Of a stretch of DNA of 64,000 nucleotides, positions 27,802-37,648 are shown piece by piece. This DNA comes from Alphaproteobacteria bacterium. GTDB lineage: Bacteria; Pseudomonadota; Alphaproteobacteria; GCA-2731375. Below the pieces are notes generated by a model. That model was not told the DNA's origin. It made no database searches and worked only from the letters and a program-made list of their open reading frames with translations. How positions within the stretch are numbered: position 1 is the stretch's first letter; each line of letters opens with the position of its first letter. Position numbers and translations under genes: made by a program. The stretch lies in the NCBI GenBank assembly GCA_016776605.1, contig JADHTB010000018.1, positions 17,960 to 81,959 on the forward strand, given 5' to 3'.

Positions 27802-28875
27802 ATGAATATGCAACAGCGGAAAAGCAGTAATGATGAGGGCGAAAAGTCGTTCCCAGAGCCGCTGCTGATTTCTAACCACGAAATCAAGTCCCGCAAGAAA
27901 CTACTCGACTTTACAGTCGACGACGAAATCCTTCTCAAGGGCTTGCAGCCTATTATGGCCGAAAATCTAGAGAAGATAGTGACGATCTTTTACGAACGCC
28001 AGCTCGAGTCGCCGGAAGTCACCCAGATAATTGGCAACACCAATACACTGATACGACTACGTCGCTCCATGCGCAGCTATATCATGGAACTGTTCGAGGG
28101 TTGTTACGACACCGAATACGTCAATAACCGGATGCACATCGGCAAAATCCACCAACGCCTCGGCGTTTCCCCAAAATTGTATCTAGCCGCCCAGTCTTTG
28201 CTACAAAACACGATTTGTGAAGTGTTACTGCCATTGATCGAGAGCACAACGGAGTACGCGAGCCGCGAGCAGCCGCGCAACGCGATCCGCAAATTACTGA
28301 CATTCGACGCGCAGTTAATCTTCGACGCTTACATTTCCACTTTAACCGAACAATTACACGAGATGAGTGTCCGGGACAGCCTGACCAAACTTTACAATCA
28401 GCGTGGATTTCACGAAAATCTGATCCGCGAGATCGCCGTGGCGGAACGCAAACGAGAAGCGTTGTCGTTGATCTATTTGGATCTGAATTGTTTCAAGAAA
28501 CTAAACGACAACAAGGGCCACGCGGCAGGAGACCGTTTGCTTGGCACGATCGGCATGGCGATCGAGACTGCGATACGGCAAGTGGACTTCGGTTGCCGTA
28601 TCGGCGGCGACGAGTTTTGTCTCATCCTGCCCGGGACCGGCCAGGAACAGGTGCGCATAGTCTTTGATCGTATCGTCGAGGCCTTCGAGGAAAAACAGAC
28701 CCACGAGGTAACATTCAGCGCGGGAATTGTGCAAACCGGGCCGGAGAAATTCATGCACCATGATAATCTGGTGAAGCATGCCGATACCTTGATGTACAAA
28801 GCCAAGGCCAAATCTAGGGCAAAGGGAAAGCCGGGCCATCATGTGGAATTTCAACCCATCGAGAATTACGGCTGA
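27802..28875 (+). CDS. Globin-coupled diguanylate cyclase (haem oxygen sensor)
   Basis: Makes cyclic di-GMP, probably in response to O2 bound at haem. From ATG 27802 it has 357 residues (a GTG at 27787 would add five). Counting from the GTG: sensor globin at about 35-190 with the globin-coupled-sensor motif MHIGKIHQRLGVSPKLY, where His 122 is the expected proximal haem ligand; GGDEF domain at about 195-345 with RIGGDEF (273-277) intact. An RxxD inhibitory site (RQVD, 264-267) lies exactly five residues before GGDEF, so product inhibition is expected. The middle domain of E. coli DosC is missing. It lies upstream of two PAS hybrid kinases on the same strand. Confidence 0.93.
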   Translation: MNMQQRKSSNDEGEKSFPEPLLISNHEIKSRKKLLDFTVDDEILLKGLQPIMAENLEKIVTIFYERQLESPEVTQIIGNTNTLIRLRRSMRSYIMELFEGCYDTEYVNNRMHIGKIHQRLGVSPKLYLAAQSLLQNTICEVLLPLIESTTEYASREQPRNAIRKLLTFDAQLIFDAYISTLTEQLHEMSVRDSLTKLYNQRGFHENLIREIAVAERKREALSLIYLDLNCFKKLNDNKGHAAGDRLLGTIGMAIETAIRQVDFGCRIGGDEFCLILPGTGQEQVRIVFDRIVEAFEEKQTHEVTFSAGIVQTGPEKFMHHDNLVKHADTLMYKAKAKSRAKGKPGHHVEFQPIENYG

Positions 28876-29015
28876 AACCCGGCTTGGTGCCGCCCAGGGA
28901 GGGCTAAACTACCTATCGTAAGAATTCCAAAGAAGACCCTTCCGGCTTGCCGGGGCCAGCGCCGCATCCATATATAAAATAGTCTCAACCGGCATACCCG
29001 GCGACAGACGGTTGT

Positions 29016-32000
29016 ATGAGGATTTTATTTTATAGAAATGATTATCATTATAAAAATGATATGAAACTTGCGGGTTTGATGGGCGAGATTGAAGAAATGC
29101 ACGCAGACAACGATAGTTCCGAAGAGGTAGACACCGCAAGTAGCGGCCAAACCGGATCCGCCGAGGGTCTGACCTTTGGACTAACACTGAATGAGCACCG
29201 CAGCCTCATGTCCGTTGGGCTAGGTGTACATTATGTCTGCGAGGCCCACGGCAATTTTGCCGCCCTGTTCATAGCGCCAAGCGTAACAGCACAATTCGGC
29301 TATGACCCGGAAGATTTTACCAGCAATCCCGAATTCTGGGCCAGTCATATTCATCCTGACGACAGGGCGCGGGTGTTTGGCGAACTGGAACGTCTCTTCG
29401 TGCAGGATATTCATCGCCACGAATACCGTTTCCTGCACAAAGACGGCGAATACCGTTGGGTCTTTGACGAATTAAAACTGCTCCGAAGCCCGACGGGCGA
29501 ACCGTCGAAGATTGTTGGTCAATGGATTGATATCAGCGCGCAAAAACAAGAGCAGGCCGTAGCGGCAAAATCGACACGCCGTTTCCACGATTTGGCGGAC
29601 AATGCGGTAGAAGGAATATTGGTCCATCGCGGCTTTAAGCCGTTGTTCGCCAATCAGGCATTGGCCCAAATTTTTGGTTACACGGTCGATGAAGTCATGG
29701 CGATGGACTCAATTCTGGAGCTCATCGCACCACATGACCGGAAGATGGCCGCCGGCTACGGCGAAGCACGCGAAAGAGGTGAAAATCCGCCTTCCGATTA
29801 TGAACAACAAGGCGTGCGCAAGGACGGCACGATCATTTGGCTGCGAAATATGGCCCGGCAAATTGATTGGGATGATCAAAGCGCGGTTCAGTCCATCTTG
29901 GTTGATGTGACCAAACAGAAAATGGTTGAAACTGAACTGCGGGACAGTGAGGCACGTCGGCGCGAAAACGAGGCGCGTTTACGAACTATTCTCGACAATG
30001 CGCCGATTGCGATCTATCTGAAAGACACCGAGGGCCGCTTCGTCTTCAGCAACAGGCAGAATGCCGAATGGTACGGCGTCGATAGCGTGGAGGCAATTGG
30101 CCGCGCCACCGAGGACTACTTCCCGCCGGACTATGCGAAGATCGCCGTGGCGCGGGACCAAAAAGTAATCGCGACCGGCGAGGCTCTCGCGCAGGAAACG
30201 GAAATTCCAACGCGCGATGGTCGACGGCAGCATTGTCTGATCTACCGGGTGCCAACGATGGACGCGGAAGGCAACGTGCGCGGCGTCCTGGGAATGAACC
30301 TGGACATCACCGAACGTAATCAGGCCGAAATGGCATTGCGTGAAGCTGAGAACCGGGTCCGCGACTTTGCCGAATCCACTTCCGATTGGTTTTGGGAGAC
30401 CGATACCGAGCATCGCATAACCCACCGTTCGAGCTCGGCAGGTGGTTGGCATGATACCACCTTCGGCAGCCGGATCGGAAATACACGGTTTGACTTCGAG
30501 GCCTTCGACGACGAGCCCCGGAAATGGCAGCTACATCGCAATGACCTTGCCGCCCGGCGGCCTTTCCGCAACTTCCGCTACAAGCGTCCCGCGCCCGGCG
30601 GCGGCATTCTGCACTCCAGCGTCTCGGGCCGCCCGTTTTTTGACCATCATGGAGCGTTTCTTGGCTACCGGGGCACCGGCATGGATGTCACCGCCGCAGT
30701 AGAGGCCCGAAACCAGCTTGTTGATGCCATCGACAGCATGGCGGACGGTATCATTATTTTCGATGCCGAGGAGCGTCTGGTCGCACTAAATCGGCGCTAT
30801 CGCGAGACCTATAGCAGCATTAACGATCTTTTGGAGCCGGGCGCCTTGTTCGAGGATCTGATCCGCGCGACAGCAGAAAAAGGCTTGATCGCCAATGTTG
30901 TCGGCCACGAGGCCGCATGGATCGCGCAGCGTCTCACCGTATTCCGCCAGGGACAAAGTTCGATGGAACAACAAATGGCGGATGGCAGTTGGTTACACAT
31001 CACCGAGCGCAAGACACCCAACGGCTACACCATCGGCATCCGCACCGACATATCCGAGTTAAAGAAACGCGAGGCGCAGCTCCGCCAGGCACAGAAAATG
31101 GAAGCGATTGGCCAATTGACCGGCGGCGTGGCGCATGATTTCAATAATATGTTGGCCGCCATTATCGGTAATCTGGAATTGATCCAGGATGGCGGCATGG
31201 CGGAAGAGACTGAAAAAGAAAGCATGGCCATCGCCCTCAAGGCGGCCTTCAGAGGCGCGGAATTGACCCAGCGCCTGCTGGCCTTTTCGCGGCAGCAGGA
31301 ATTGGATGCCAAGGTGATCGATATCAACCAGCTCCTGCCGCAATTCAGCAAGCTGGCCCAGCGTACCATCGGCGCGGATATCGCCATCGAGATGAAGCTG
31401 GCGGCCAACCTGTGGCCAGCCATGGTCGATGCCGGACAACTGGAAAACGCCCTTCTGAACCTCGCCATCAATGCTCGCGACGCCATGCCCAGTGGCGGTC
31501 CAATGATCATTGAAACGGCCAACCAAATTCTGGAGGCAGATGACGCCGCGGCCTCCGAGGATTTGCCGCCTGGTGACTATGTGATGATTGCCGTCAGTGA
31601 TGGCGGCATCGGGATGCCGCCGGAGGTGCGGGAGCGGGTGTTCGAGCCTTTTTTCACGACCAAGGACGTCGGTCAGGGCACCGGCCTGGGCTTGAGCATG
31701 GTCTTCGGCTTCGCCAAGCAATCCGGGGGCCAGATCTCAATTTACAGCGAGGTAGGGGAAGGTACGACGGTTCGGATTCATCTGCCCAGGGCGGAAAAGG
31801 CGGCAAACGCCGAAAGCGCCACCGCGCTAATCGAAAAGGGCAGACCGAAGGGTGACGAAAGAATCCTGGTGGTGGAGGACGACGAGTCTGTCCGGGATTA
31901 TCTGGTGACCGTGCTGCGCCAGCTTGGCTATGGCGTTCAGGGGGCCGAGGACGGCCCGGCGGCATTGGCGGTCATGGCGGCATCGGGGCCGTTCGACCTA

Positions 32001-32225
32001 TTGTTGACCGACGTAGTCCTGCCACGGGGGATGAGCGGGCGCGATGTCGCTATTGCCTTTAGCGAGCGCTATCCTGCGGCCGGCGTAATTTATTCGTCGG
32101 GTTACACCCGGGAAATCCTCAACCGCCGCGGCCAGCTTGAGGCAGGCGTGGTGCTGATGAACAAACCCTATCAGACCCCGGCCCTGGCCCAACGGGTGCG
32201 CGAAGTTCTCGATCGCGGCACGTAA
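29016..32225 (+). CDS. Multi-PAS hybrid sensor histidine kinase with receiver domain (copy A)
   Basis: A 1069-residue soluble sensor. About five PAS modules at roughly 60-185, 190-310, 315-440, 445-570 and 570-690. HisKA follows with GQLTGGVAHDFNNMLA (His 707), then HATPase_c with NLAINARDAMP and GTGLGLSMVFGFAKQSGG, and a receiver domain (ILVVEDDESVRDY, phospho-acceptor Asp 999 in LLLTDVVLP). The first 15 codons are very A/T-rich and overlap a Fur-like palindrome, so ATG 29061 (MKLAGLMGEIEEM) or ATG 29097 may be the real start. From about 31081 to the end the DNA is closely similar to copy B (33601-34743). Neither output partner nor transmembrane segments are present. Confidence 0.88.
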   Translation: MRILFYRNDYHYKNDMKLAGLMGEIEEMHADNDSSEEVDTASSGQTGSAEGLTFGLTLNEHRSLMSVGLGVHYVCEAHGNFAALFIAPSVTAQFGYDPEDFTSNPEFWASHIHPDDRARVFGELERLFVQDIHRHEYRFLHKDGEYRWVFDELKLLRSPTGEPSKIVGQWIDISAQKQEQAVAAKSTRRFHDLADNAVEGILVHRGFKPLFANQALAQIFGYTVDEVMAMDSILELIAPHDRKMAAGYGEARERGENPPSDYEQQGVRKDGTIIWLRNMARQIDWDDQSAVQSILVDVTKQKMVETELRDSEARRRENEARLRTILDNAPIAIYLKDTEGRFVFSNRQNAEWYGVDSVEAIGRATEDYFPPDYAKIAVARDQKVIATGEALAQETEIPTRDGRRQHCLIYRVPTMDAEGNVRGVLGMNLDITERNQAEMALREAENRVRDFAESTSDWFWETDTEHRITHRSSSAGGWHDTTFGSRIGNTRFDFEAFDDEPRKWQLHRNDLAARRPFRNFRYKRPAPGGGILHSSVSGRPFFDHHGAFLGYRGTGMDVTAAVEARNQLVDAIDSMADGIIIFDAEERLVALNRRYRETYSSINDLLEPGALFEDLIRATAEKGLIANVVGHEAAWIAQRLTVFRQGQSSMEQQMADGSWLHITERKTPNGYTIGIRTDISELKKREAQLRQAQKMEAIGQLTGGVAHDFNNMLAAIIGNLELIQDGGMAEETEKESMAIALKAAFRGAELTQRLLAFSRQQELDAKVIDINQLLPQFSKLAQRTIGADIAIEMKLAANLWPAMVDAGQLENALLNLAINARDAMPSGGPMIIETANQILEADDAAASEDLPPGDYVMIAVSDGGIGMPPEVRERVFEPFFTTKDVGQGTGLGLSMVFGFAKQSGGQISIYSEVGEGTTVRIHLPRAEKAANAESATALIEKGRPKGDERILVVEDDESVRDYLVTVLRQLGYGVQGAEDGPAALAVMAASGPFDLLLTDVVLPRGMSGRDVAIAFSERYPAAGVIYSSGYTREILNRRGQLEAGVVLMNKPYQTPALAQRVREVLDRGT
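29034..29052. promoter_or_regulatory. Fur-box-like palindrome at the start of hybrid kinase A
   Basis: The 19 bases AGAAATGATTATCATTATA match the classical Fur box at 14 of 19 positions and contain a perfect 13-bp palindrome AATGATTATCATT (29037-29049). The setting is a short A/T-rich patch in a GC-rich genome. If functional, it implies that translation of the kinase begins downstream (29061 or later) and that the gene answers to iron or manganese. In some alphaproteobacteria Fur homologues sense manganese. Confidence 0.4.
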
Positions 32226-32298
32226 TGTCTATGCAAATTTACCATCATACGGCCATCCTTGGGGGGATCCTTCTATTCTTCGATCTCTCGGTGCCCCT

Positions 32299-32304
32299 TA
32301 TAAT
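32299..32304 (+). promoter_or_regulatory. Perfect -10 box TATAAT upstream of hybrid kinase B
   Basis: TATAAT lies about 80 bp upstream of the proposed start of the second hybrid kinase, in the 157-bp gap after kinase A. No good -35 hexamer is found at 16-18 bp (best TTCTTC). It may be a weak or activator-dependent promoter, letting copy B be expressed apart from copy A. Confidence 0.3.
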
Positions 32305-32382
32305 GCGCCTCATTCCACGCAGCCAATCATTCGCCATGGCAATGGACGCCACATGGTTGCAGATGACACTCGGAAAGTCGCA

Positions 32383-34743
32383 ATGACGGAACATGATCCA
32401 CAATCATTTGACGGTCACGACGACATCATCCGTGCCGATAACCACGAGCGCTTGTTTGAACTTTCGGCAATCGGAATTTTTCGATCAACACCAGCTGGCC
32501 GATACATCATGGCAAACCCAGCCGGCGTCCGGATGCACGGATACAGCAGCGAGGCTGAGCTTTTGCGGGCGGTTCGGAATGTCGGCGATGAAGTTTATGT
32601 CGACCCCGGCAATCGCCAAACCATCCGCCAATTGCTCGAAGAACATGGCTCCGTTGAAGGATATGAGTGCCAGATATACCGGCACAAAACCAAGGAGCCT
32701 ATCTGGGTGCGGCAAAATATCTATCTGGCCACGGATGCAGAAGGTCGGCCATGGTATCTGGATGGATTTGTCGAGGACATCACCGAAAGCAAGCGGGTCG
32801 AAGAGGCACTGCGTAGGGCCCGCGACCAGCTTGCGAGGGGGATACAGGAAAGAACCGCCGCGCTGCAGGATAGTGAAGAGAAATACCGCAGTCTAGTCGA
32901 CGGCTCGGTTCAGGGTGTTATCGTCCATCAAAATAATAGGATCGCATATGCCAACGCGGCGGCCGCCGCAATTCATGGCTATGATCTGGACGAGATGATT
33001 GGGCTTCCAGTACAACGACTGTTCCCGGCTCACGAACAAAGCCGCATTGCGGCGTACCGCGAAAGCCGGGCCGAGGACCATGTCGAATTTCAGGCGCTTC
33101 GGTCCAACGGTGAACTCGTTTGGGTCGAAGGCTATGCACAAAATATTCAATGGGATGGCGCAGCAGCCCGGCAGGACACATTTATCAATATTGAAGCACG
33201 AAAAACAGCGCAAGATGCCTTAGCTGCAAGCCAGCAGCGTTTCCGTACGATCATTGATCACGCGCCAGCATCGATCATCCTCAAGGATAACAAAGGGCGC
33301 ATTGAGCTTGTCAATCGAACCTATGAAATTTTCTTCAATACTTCGGCGGAAAGCGTCCTGGGCAAGACCTCGGCGGATCTTTATGCGCCGGAAGCCGCGG
33401 AGAGGCTTGACGCAAGTGAGCGGAAAGTTATCAAAACCGGAAAAGTCCTGATCGAAGACTTTAAAGTAACGCAGCCCGAGGTGCCCGTCGAATTCCTGCG
33501 TATCACGAAATTTCCGGTCTTCGACCAGTCTGGCAATGTCTCGGGCGTCGGTACTTTTGCCGCGGATATTTCCGCCGAGAAGGCAGCGGAAGCACGCCTG
33601 GTACAAAGTCAAAAAATGGAAGCGATCGGCCAGCTGACCGGCGGCGTGGCGCATGACTTCAATAATATGTTGGCCGCCATCATCGGTAATCTGGAATTGA
33701 TCCAGTATGGCGGCATGGAGGCAACGTTTAACGAGGAAGGCATCAACATCGCCCTCCAGGCGGCGCATAGGGGCGCGGAGCTGACCCGTCGCCTGCTGGC
33801 CTTCTCGCGGCAGCAGGAATTGGAAGCCAAGGTGATCGATATCAACCAGATGCTGCCCCAGTTTGGCCAACTGGCCCAGCGTACCATCGGCGAGGACGTC
33901 GCCGTCGAGATGAAGCTGGCCGCCAACTTGTGGCCGACCATGGTCGATGCCGGACAACTGGAAAACGCCCTTCTGAACCTCGCCATCAATGCCCGCGACG
34001 CCATGCCCAACGGCGGCCCATTGATCATTGAAACGGCCAACCAGGTTTTCGAGGAAGATGACACAGTGGCCTCCGAGGATCTGGCGCCCGGCGATTATGT
34101 GATGATTGCCGTCAGTGATAGCGGGACCGGGATGCCGCCGGAGGTGCGGGACCGGGTGTTCGAGCCTTTTTTCACGACCAAGGACGTTGGCGAAGGCACT
34201 GGCCTGGGCTTGAGCATGGTCTTCGGCTTCGCCAAGCAATCCGGGGGCCACGTCTCAATTTACAGCGAGCTAGGGGAAGGCACGACGGTCAGGATATACC
34301 TGCCCAGGGCGGAAGAGACGGCAAACGCCGAAAGCGCCACCGCGCTAATCGAAAAGGGCAGACCGAAGGGTGACGAAAGAATCTTGGTGGTGGAGGACGA
34401 CGAGGCCGTCCGGGATTATCTGGTAATCGCGCTGCGCCAACTTGGCTACAGCGTCGAGGAGGCGGAGGACGGCCCGGCCGCGTTGGCGGTCATGGCGGCT
34501 TCGGGGCCGTTCGACCTGCTGTTGACCGACGTGATCCTGCCACGGGGCATGAGCGGACGCGATGTCGCCATCGCCTTTGGCGAGCGCTATCCTACGGCCG
34601 GCGTGATTTATTCGTCGGGCTACACCCGGGAAATCCTCAACCGCCGCGGCCAGCTTGCGGCAGGCGTGATGCTGATGAATAAACCCTATCAGACCCCGGC
34701 CCTGGCCGTACGGGTGCGCGAAGTTCTCGATCGCCGAACCTGA
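32383..34743 (+). CDS. PAS hybrid sensor histidine kinase with receiver domain (copy B)
   Basis: A 786-residue soluble kinase from ATG 32383 (GGAAAG 7 nt upstream); an ATG at 32353 would add ten residues. Three PAS modules at about 18-145, 165-285 and 290-405, joined by a coiled segment (RRARDQLARGIQERTAALQ). HisKA with GQLTGGVAHDFNNMLA (His 424), HATPase_c with GEGTGLGLSMVFGFAKQSGG, and a receiver with Asp 716 in LLLTDVILP. The kinase-receiver half is a near copy of the end of copy A, whereas the PAS part is different. The pair therefore looks like a duplication in which only the sensing part diverged. It converges with coq10. Confidence 0.88.
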   Translation: MTEHDPQSFDGHDDIIRADNHERLFELSAIGIFRSTPAGRYIMANPAGVRMHGYSSEAELLRAVRNVGDEVYVDPGNRQTIRQLLEEHGSVEGYECQIYRHKTKEPIWVRQNIYLATDAEGRPWYLDGFVEDITESKRVEEALRRARDQLARGIQERTAALQDSEEKYRSLVDGSVQGVIVHQNNRIAYANAAAAAIHGYDLDEMIGLPVQRLFPAHEQSRIAAYRESRAEDHVEFQALRSNGELVWVEGYAQNIQWDGAAARQDTFINIEARKTAQDALAASQQRFRTIIDHAPASIILKDNKGRIELVNRTYEIFFNTSAESVLGKTSADLYAPEAAERLDASERKVIKTGKVLIEDFKVTQPEVPVEFLRITKFPVFDQSGNVSGVGTFAADISAEKAAEARLVQSQKMEAIGQLTGGVAHDFNNMLAAIIGNLELIQYGGMEATFNEEGINIALQAAHRGAELTRRLLAFSRQQELEAKVIDINQMLPQFGQLAQRTIGEDVAVEMKLAANLWPTMVDAGQLENALLNLAINARDAMPNGGPLIIETANQVFEEDDTVASEDLAPGDYVMIAVSDSGTGMPPEVRDRVFEPFFTTKDVGEGTGLGLSMVFGFAKQSGGHVSIYSELGEGTTVRIYLPRAEETANAESATALIEKGRPKGDERILVVEDDEAVRDYLVIALRQLGYSVEEAEDGPAALAVMAASGPFDLLLTDVILPRGMSGRDVAIAFGERYPTAGVIYSSGYTREILNRRGQLAAGVMLMNKPYQTPALAVRVREVLDRRT

Positions 34744-34765
34744 CCCACATATAATTTTTTGACGT

Positions 34766-35251
34766 TCATCTAAGCGCCGCACCATCCGCGCGTCCGGCAG
34801 GCGGGGACTGGCCATAGATGACGCCGGCGCGGGTCTCAAATGCGCCGACCATGCGGCGCACCGCCTCGTTGAACACTGTGGTCGCCACCGCCTGCAACAT
34901 GCGTGAGCGGAATTCAAAATCGATGAAAAATTCAATCTCCGTGCTCTGTCGGCCCAAGGCATCGGTGGCGGGGATGAATTGCCAGTGGTTGTTCAGATAG
35001 CGGAACGGACCATTGATATATTCCACATCAATGCTGTCGGGCGCGCGCAAGGTAACTTTCGAGGTAAAAGTCTCGCGAAATACCTTGAAGCCAACCATCA
35101 ATTCGCCCCAGATCACCGGCCCATCGCGCCGGGTGACGCGGCAGGCTACGCACCAAGGCAGGAACTCCGGATAACGCTCTATATCCGCGACCAAATCGAA
35201 CATCTGCGCGGGTGTGTAGGGCAGAATTTTACGCTCCGCATGGGTCGGCAT
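34766..35251 (-). CDS. COQ10/RatA-family ubiquinone-binding START-domain protein
   Basis: Small SRPBCC-fold protein that in mitochondria and alphaproteobacteria binds ubiquinone and supports respiration. The gammaproteobacterial homologue is called RatA. The 161-residue chain has the family start MPTHAERKILPYTPAQMFDLVADIERYPEFLPWC and NGPFRYLNNHWQF, followed by the C-terminal helix VFNEAVRRMVGAFETRAG. A polar tail (GQSPPAGRADGAALR) follows the fold. Its start is 4 bp downstream of lipA; the lipA-coq10 pairing is normal in the class. Confidence 0.9.
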   Translation of the reverse strand: MPTHAERKILPYTPAQMFDLVADIERYPEFLPWCVACRVTRRDGPVIWGELMVGFKVFRETFTSKVTLRAPDSIDVEYINGPFRYLNNHWQFIPATDALGRQSTEIEFFIDFEFRSRMLQAVATTVFNEAVRRMVGAFETRAGVIYGQSPPAGRADGAALR

Positions 35252-35255
35252 GACT

Positions 35256-36200
35256 TCAGCCCATGGCCTGCCGGCGGCGGCGCAACTCTACGAAATCGCT
35301 ATCCGCATGATAGGAAGACCGCGTCAGGGGCGTTGCCGCCACCATTAGAAAGCCCTTGCCTCGGGCGGCCTGCTCATAGGCGGCGAATTGCTCCGGCGTG
35401 ACAAAGTCGACCACCGGATGATGCTTCGGCGTGGGTTGTAAATATTGCCCAATGGTTAGAAAATCCACGTCCGCCGCACGCAGATCGTCCATCACCTGAT
35501 GCACCGCCTGGCGTTCTTCTCCCAGGCCGACCATGATGCCCGATTTGGTGAACAAGCCCCCGTCCAACTCCTTGGCTTTGGCCAATAATTGCAGGGAACT
35601 GAAATAACGGGCGCCGGGGCGAACCTGTGGATACAGGCCCGGCACCGTCTCCAGATTATGATTGAAGACGTCCGGGCGGGCTGCGACCACAATCTCCAAT
35701 GCACCATCCTTGCCCAGAAAATCCGGCGTCAGCACTTCGATCGTGGTCTCGGGCGCCAGGGCGCGTATGCGGCCGATAACCTGGGCGAAATGCGCCGCAC
35801 CGCCATCGGGTAGATCATCCCGGTCGACCGAGGTAATGACCACATGCCGCAGGCCCAGGGTCTGCACCGCCTGAGCCACGTTTTCGGGCTCCGATGCGTC
35901 CAATGGGCTGGGCCGGCCGGTCTTTACATTGCAAAACGCACAGGCCCGGGTACAGGTGTCCCCCATGATCATCATGGTGGCGTGCCGTTTGCTCCAACAT
36001 TCGCCGATATTGGGACAGGCGGCTTCCTCGCATACGGTGTGCAGGTTATGGCTGCGCATCAGGTTGCGGGTTTCGAAGTAAATGGGAGAATTCGGCGCCT
36101 TAACACGGATCCACGGCGGTTTGCGGCGCGGTGCATTGTCCGGACGGTTGCGTTTTTCCGGATGACGCAACGCGGGTGCTGAAAGATCGCTGTCGACCAT
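35256..36200 (-). CDS. lipA: Lipoyl synthase
   Basis: Radical-SAM enzyme inserting two sulphurs into octanoyl groups to form lipoate on PdhB/PdhC and other lipoyl domains. The 314-residue chain has the auxiliary [4Fe-4S] ligands Cys 57, Cys 62 and Cys 68 ([12 protein letters not shown]) and the radical-SAM triad Cys 83, Cys 87 and Cys 90 (CTRACAFC). The C-terminal serine motif SSYHAD is present. It lies downstream of the pdh-lpd genes whose products it modifies, with 32 bp to lpd. Confidence 0.97.
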   Translation of the reverse strand: MVDSDLSAPALRHPEKRNRPDNAPRRKPPWIRVKAPNSPIYFETRNLMRSHNLHTVCEEAACPNIGECWSKRHATMMIMGDTCTRACAFCNVKTGRPSPLDASEPENVAQAVQTLGLRHVVITSVDRDDLPDGGAAHFAQVIGRIRALAPETTIEVLTPDFLGKDGALEIVVAARPDVFNHNLETVPGLYPQVRPGARYFSSLQLLAKAKELDGGLFTKSGIMVGLGEERQAVHQVMDDLRAADVDFLTIGQYLQPTPKHHPVVDFVTPEQFAAYEQAARGKGFLMVAATPLTRSSYHADSDFVELRRRRQAMG

Positions 36201-36232
36201 GACCTCTGAATTTCCCCTAACTACCCCAGGCC

Positions 36233-37636
36233 CTAGAAATGGATGGCCCGGCCCATGGCGTCAAGTACGGATTCGTGCATGGCCTCGGATAAGGTGGGAT
36301 GGGGAAAGACCGTGTGCAGCAATTCGGCCTCGGTACTTTCCGTGCTGCGGGCCACCGCATAACCCTGGATTAGCTCCGTCACTTCCGGGCCGATCATGTG
36401 CGCGCCCAGTAATTCGCCACTGGTTTCATCAAAAATGGTCTTGATCATGCCTTCGGGATCGCCCAGCGCGATGGCTTTGCCGTTGCCGATGAAGGGGAAA
36501 CGGCCGACCCGTACCTTGTGCCCCTTGGCCTTGGCCGCCGCTTCCGTCAGGCCGATCGAGGCGACCTGCGGCTGGCAATAGGTACAACCCGGAATGTTCA
36601 ATGGGTTGAGCGGGTGGACATCGGCCACGCCGGCTATTTTTTCGACACAGATTACCCCTTCGTGCGATGCCTTGTGGGCCAACCAGGGTGGCCCGGCCAA
36701 ATCGCCGATAGCGTATAGCCCCGGCTCTCCGGTCCCCAGCCATGCATCCACCACGATATGGCTCCGGTCCACGGTGGCCTTGGTGTTTTCCAGACCCAGG
36801 TCTTCAACATTGCCGACGATACCGACCGCCATGATGACCCGATCAGCGGTGATCGCCTCGGTCTTGCCATCGGGCATTTCAATGCTAGCTGTAACGCCGC
36901 CAGCGGCTTTTTTCAGGCCCTTGACCTGAACCCCGGTCAGTAGGCGCATGCCCTGTTTTTCAAAGGCTTTATGGGCCATGACGGAGATTTCCTCGTCCTC
37001 CACCGGCAGCACCCGGTCCAGCACTTCAACAACCGTGACGTCCGAGCCCAGGGTATTGAAAAAGCTGGCGAATTCGATCCCGATGGCGCCGGAGCCCACG
37101 ACCAGAAGCTTTTCCGGCACCGCATCGGCCACCAGGGCGTGACGATAGCTCCAAATCTGTTTGCCGTCAGCCTCCATGCCGGGCAGATCGCGGGCCCGGG
37201 CGCCGGTGGCCAGAATGATGTGTTTGGCGCTGACCTCCATAACCGCCACGCCGTCCACTTCCACCGCCAGGCGTCCCTGGCCCAGCAGACGGCCATGGCC
37301 GGTCAAAACCTCCACCTTGTTTTTCTTTAACAGGTGCCCGACACCGCCATTCAGCTGCTTGGCAATCTTTCGGCTACGTTGAACTATTGCATTAATATCA
37401 ACTTCTATATCATTGATTTTAAGGCCATATTGGCTTGCCGTCTTAGCTAAATGATAGACCTCGGCCGAGCGCAACAATGCCTTGGTCGGAATGCAGCCCC
37501 AGTTCAGGCAGATGCCGCCCAGATGCTCCCGCTCCACCAACGCCACGGCCATTCCCAACTGCGCCGCCCGGATCGCCGCCACATAGCCGCCCGGCCCACC
37601 GCCGACGACGACTAGATCAAATTCCTGCGCAGCCAT
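36233..37636 (-). CDS. lpdA: Dihydrolipoamide dehydrogenase (E3)
   Basis: FAD enzyme reoxidising dihydrolipoamide with NAD+ in the pyruvate dehydrogenase complex, and perhaps others. The 467-residue chain has FAD-binding [19 protein letters not shown], the redox-active pair Cys 43-Cys 48 in [19 protein letters not shown]-binding [15 protein letters not shown] and the C-terminal catalytic [11 protein letters not shown] (His-Glu). It is 12 bp downstream of pdhC, in the order pdhA-pdhB-pdhC-lpd-lipA-coq10. Confidence 0.96.
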   Translation of the reverse strand: MAAQEFDLVVVGGGPGGYVAAIRAAQLGMAVALVEREHLGGICLNWGCIPTKALLRSAEVYHLAKTASQYGLKINDIEVDINAIVQRSRKIAKQLNGGVGHLLKKNKVEVLTGHGRLLGQGRLAVEVDGVAVMEVSAKHIILATGARARDLPGMEADGKQIWSYRHALVADAVPEKLLVVGSGAIGIEFASFFNTLGSDVTVVEVLDRVLPVEDEEISVMAHKAFEKQGMRLLTGVQVKGLKKAAGGVTASIEMPDGKTEAITADRVIMAVGIVGNVEDLGLENTKATVDRSHIVVDAWLGTGEPGLYAIGDLAGPPWLAHKASHEGVICVEKIAGVADVHPLNPLNIPGCTYCQPQVASIGLTEAAAKAKGHKVRVGRFPFIGNGKAIALGDPEGMIKTIFDETSGELLGAHMIGPEVTELIQGYAVARSTESTEAELLHTVFPHPTLSEAMHESVLDAMGRAIHF

Positions 37637-37648
37637 CCGTCTTGCCTC

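Noticed and set aside
33220..34251. 343-codon minus-strand frame opposite hybrid kinase B
   Set aside because: A parallel frame occurs opposite copy A because the DNA is duplicated. It only mirrors the kinase coding sequence.
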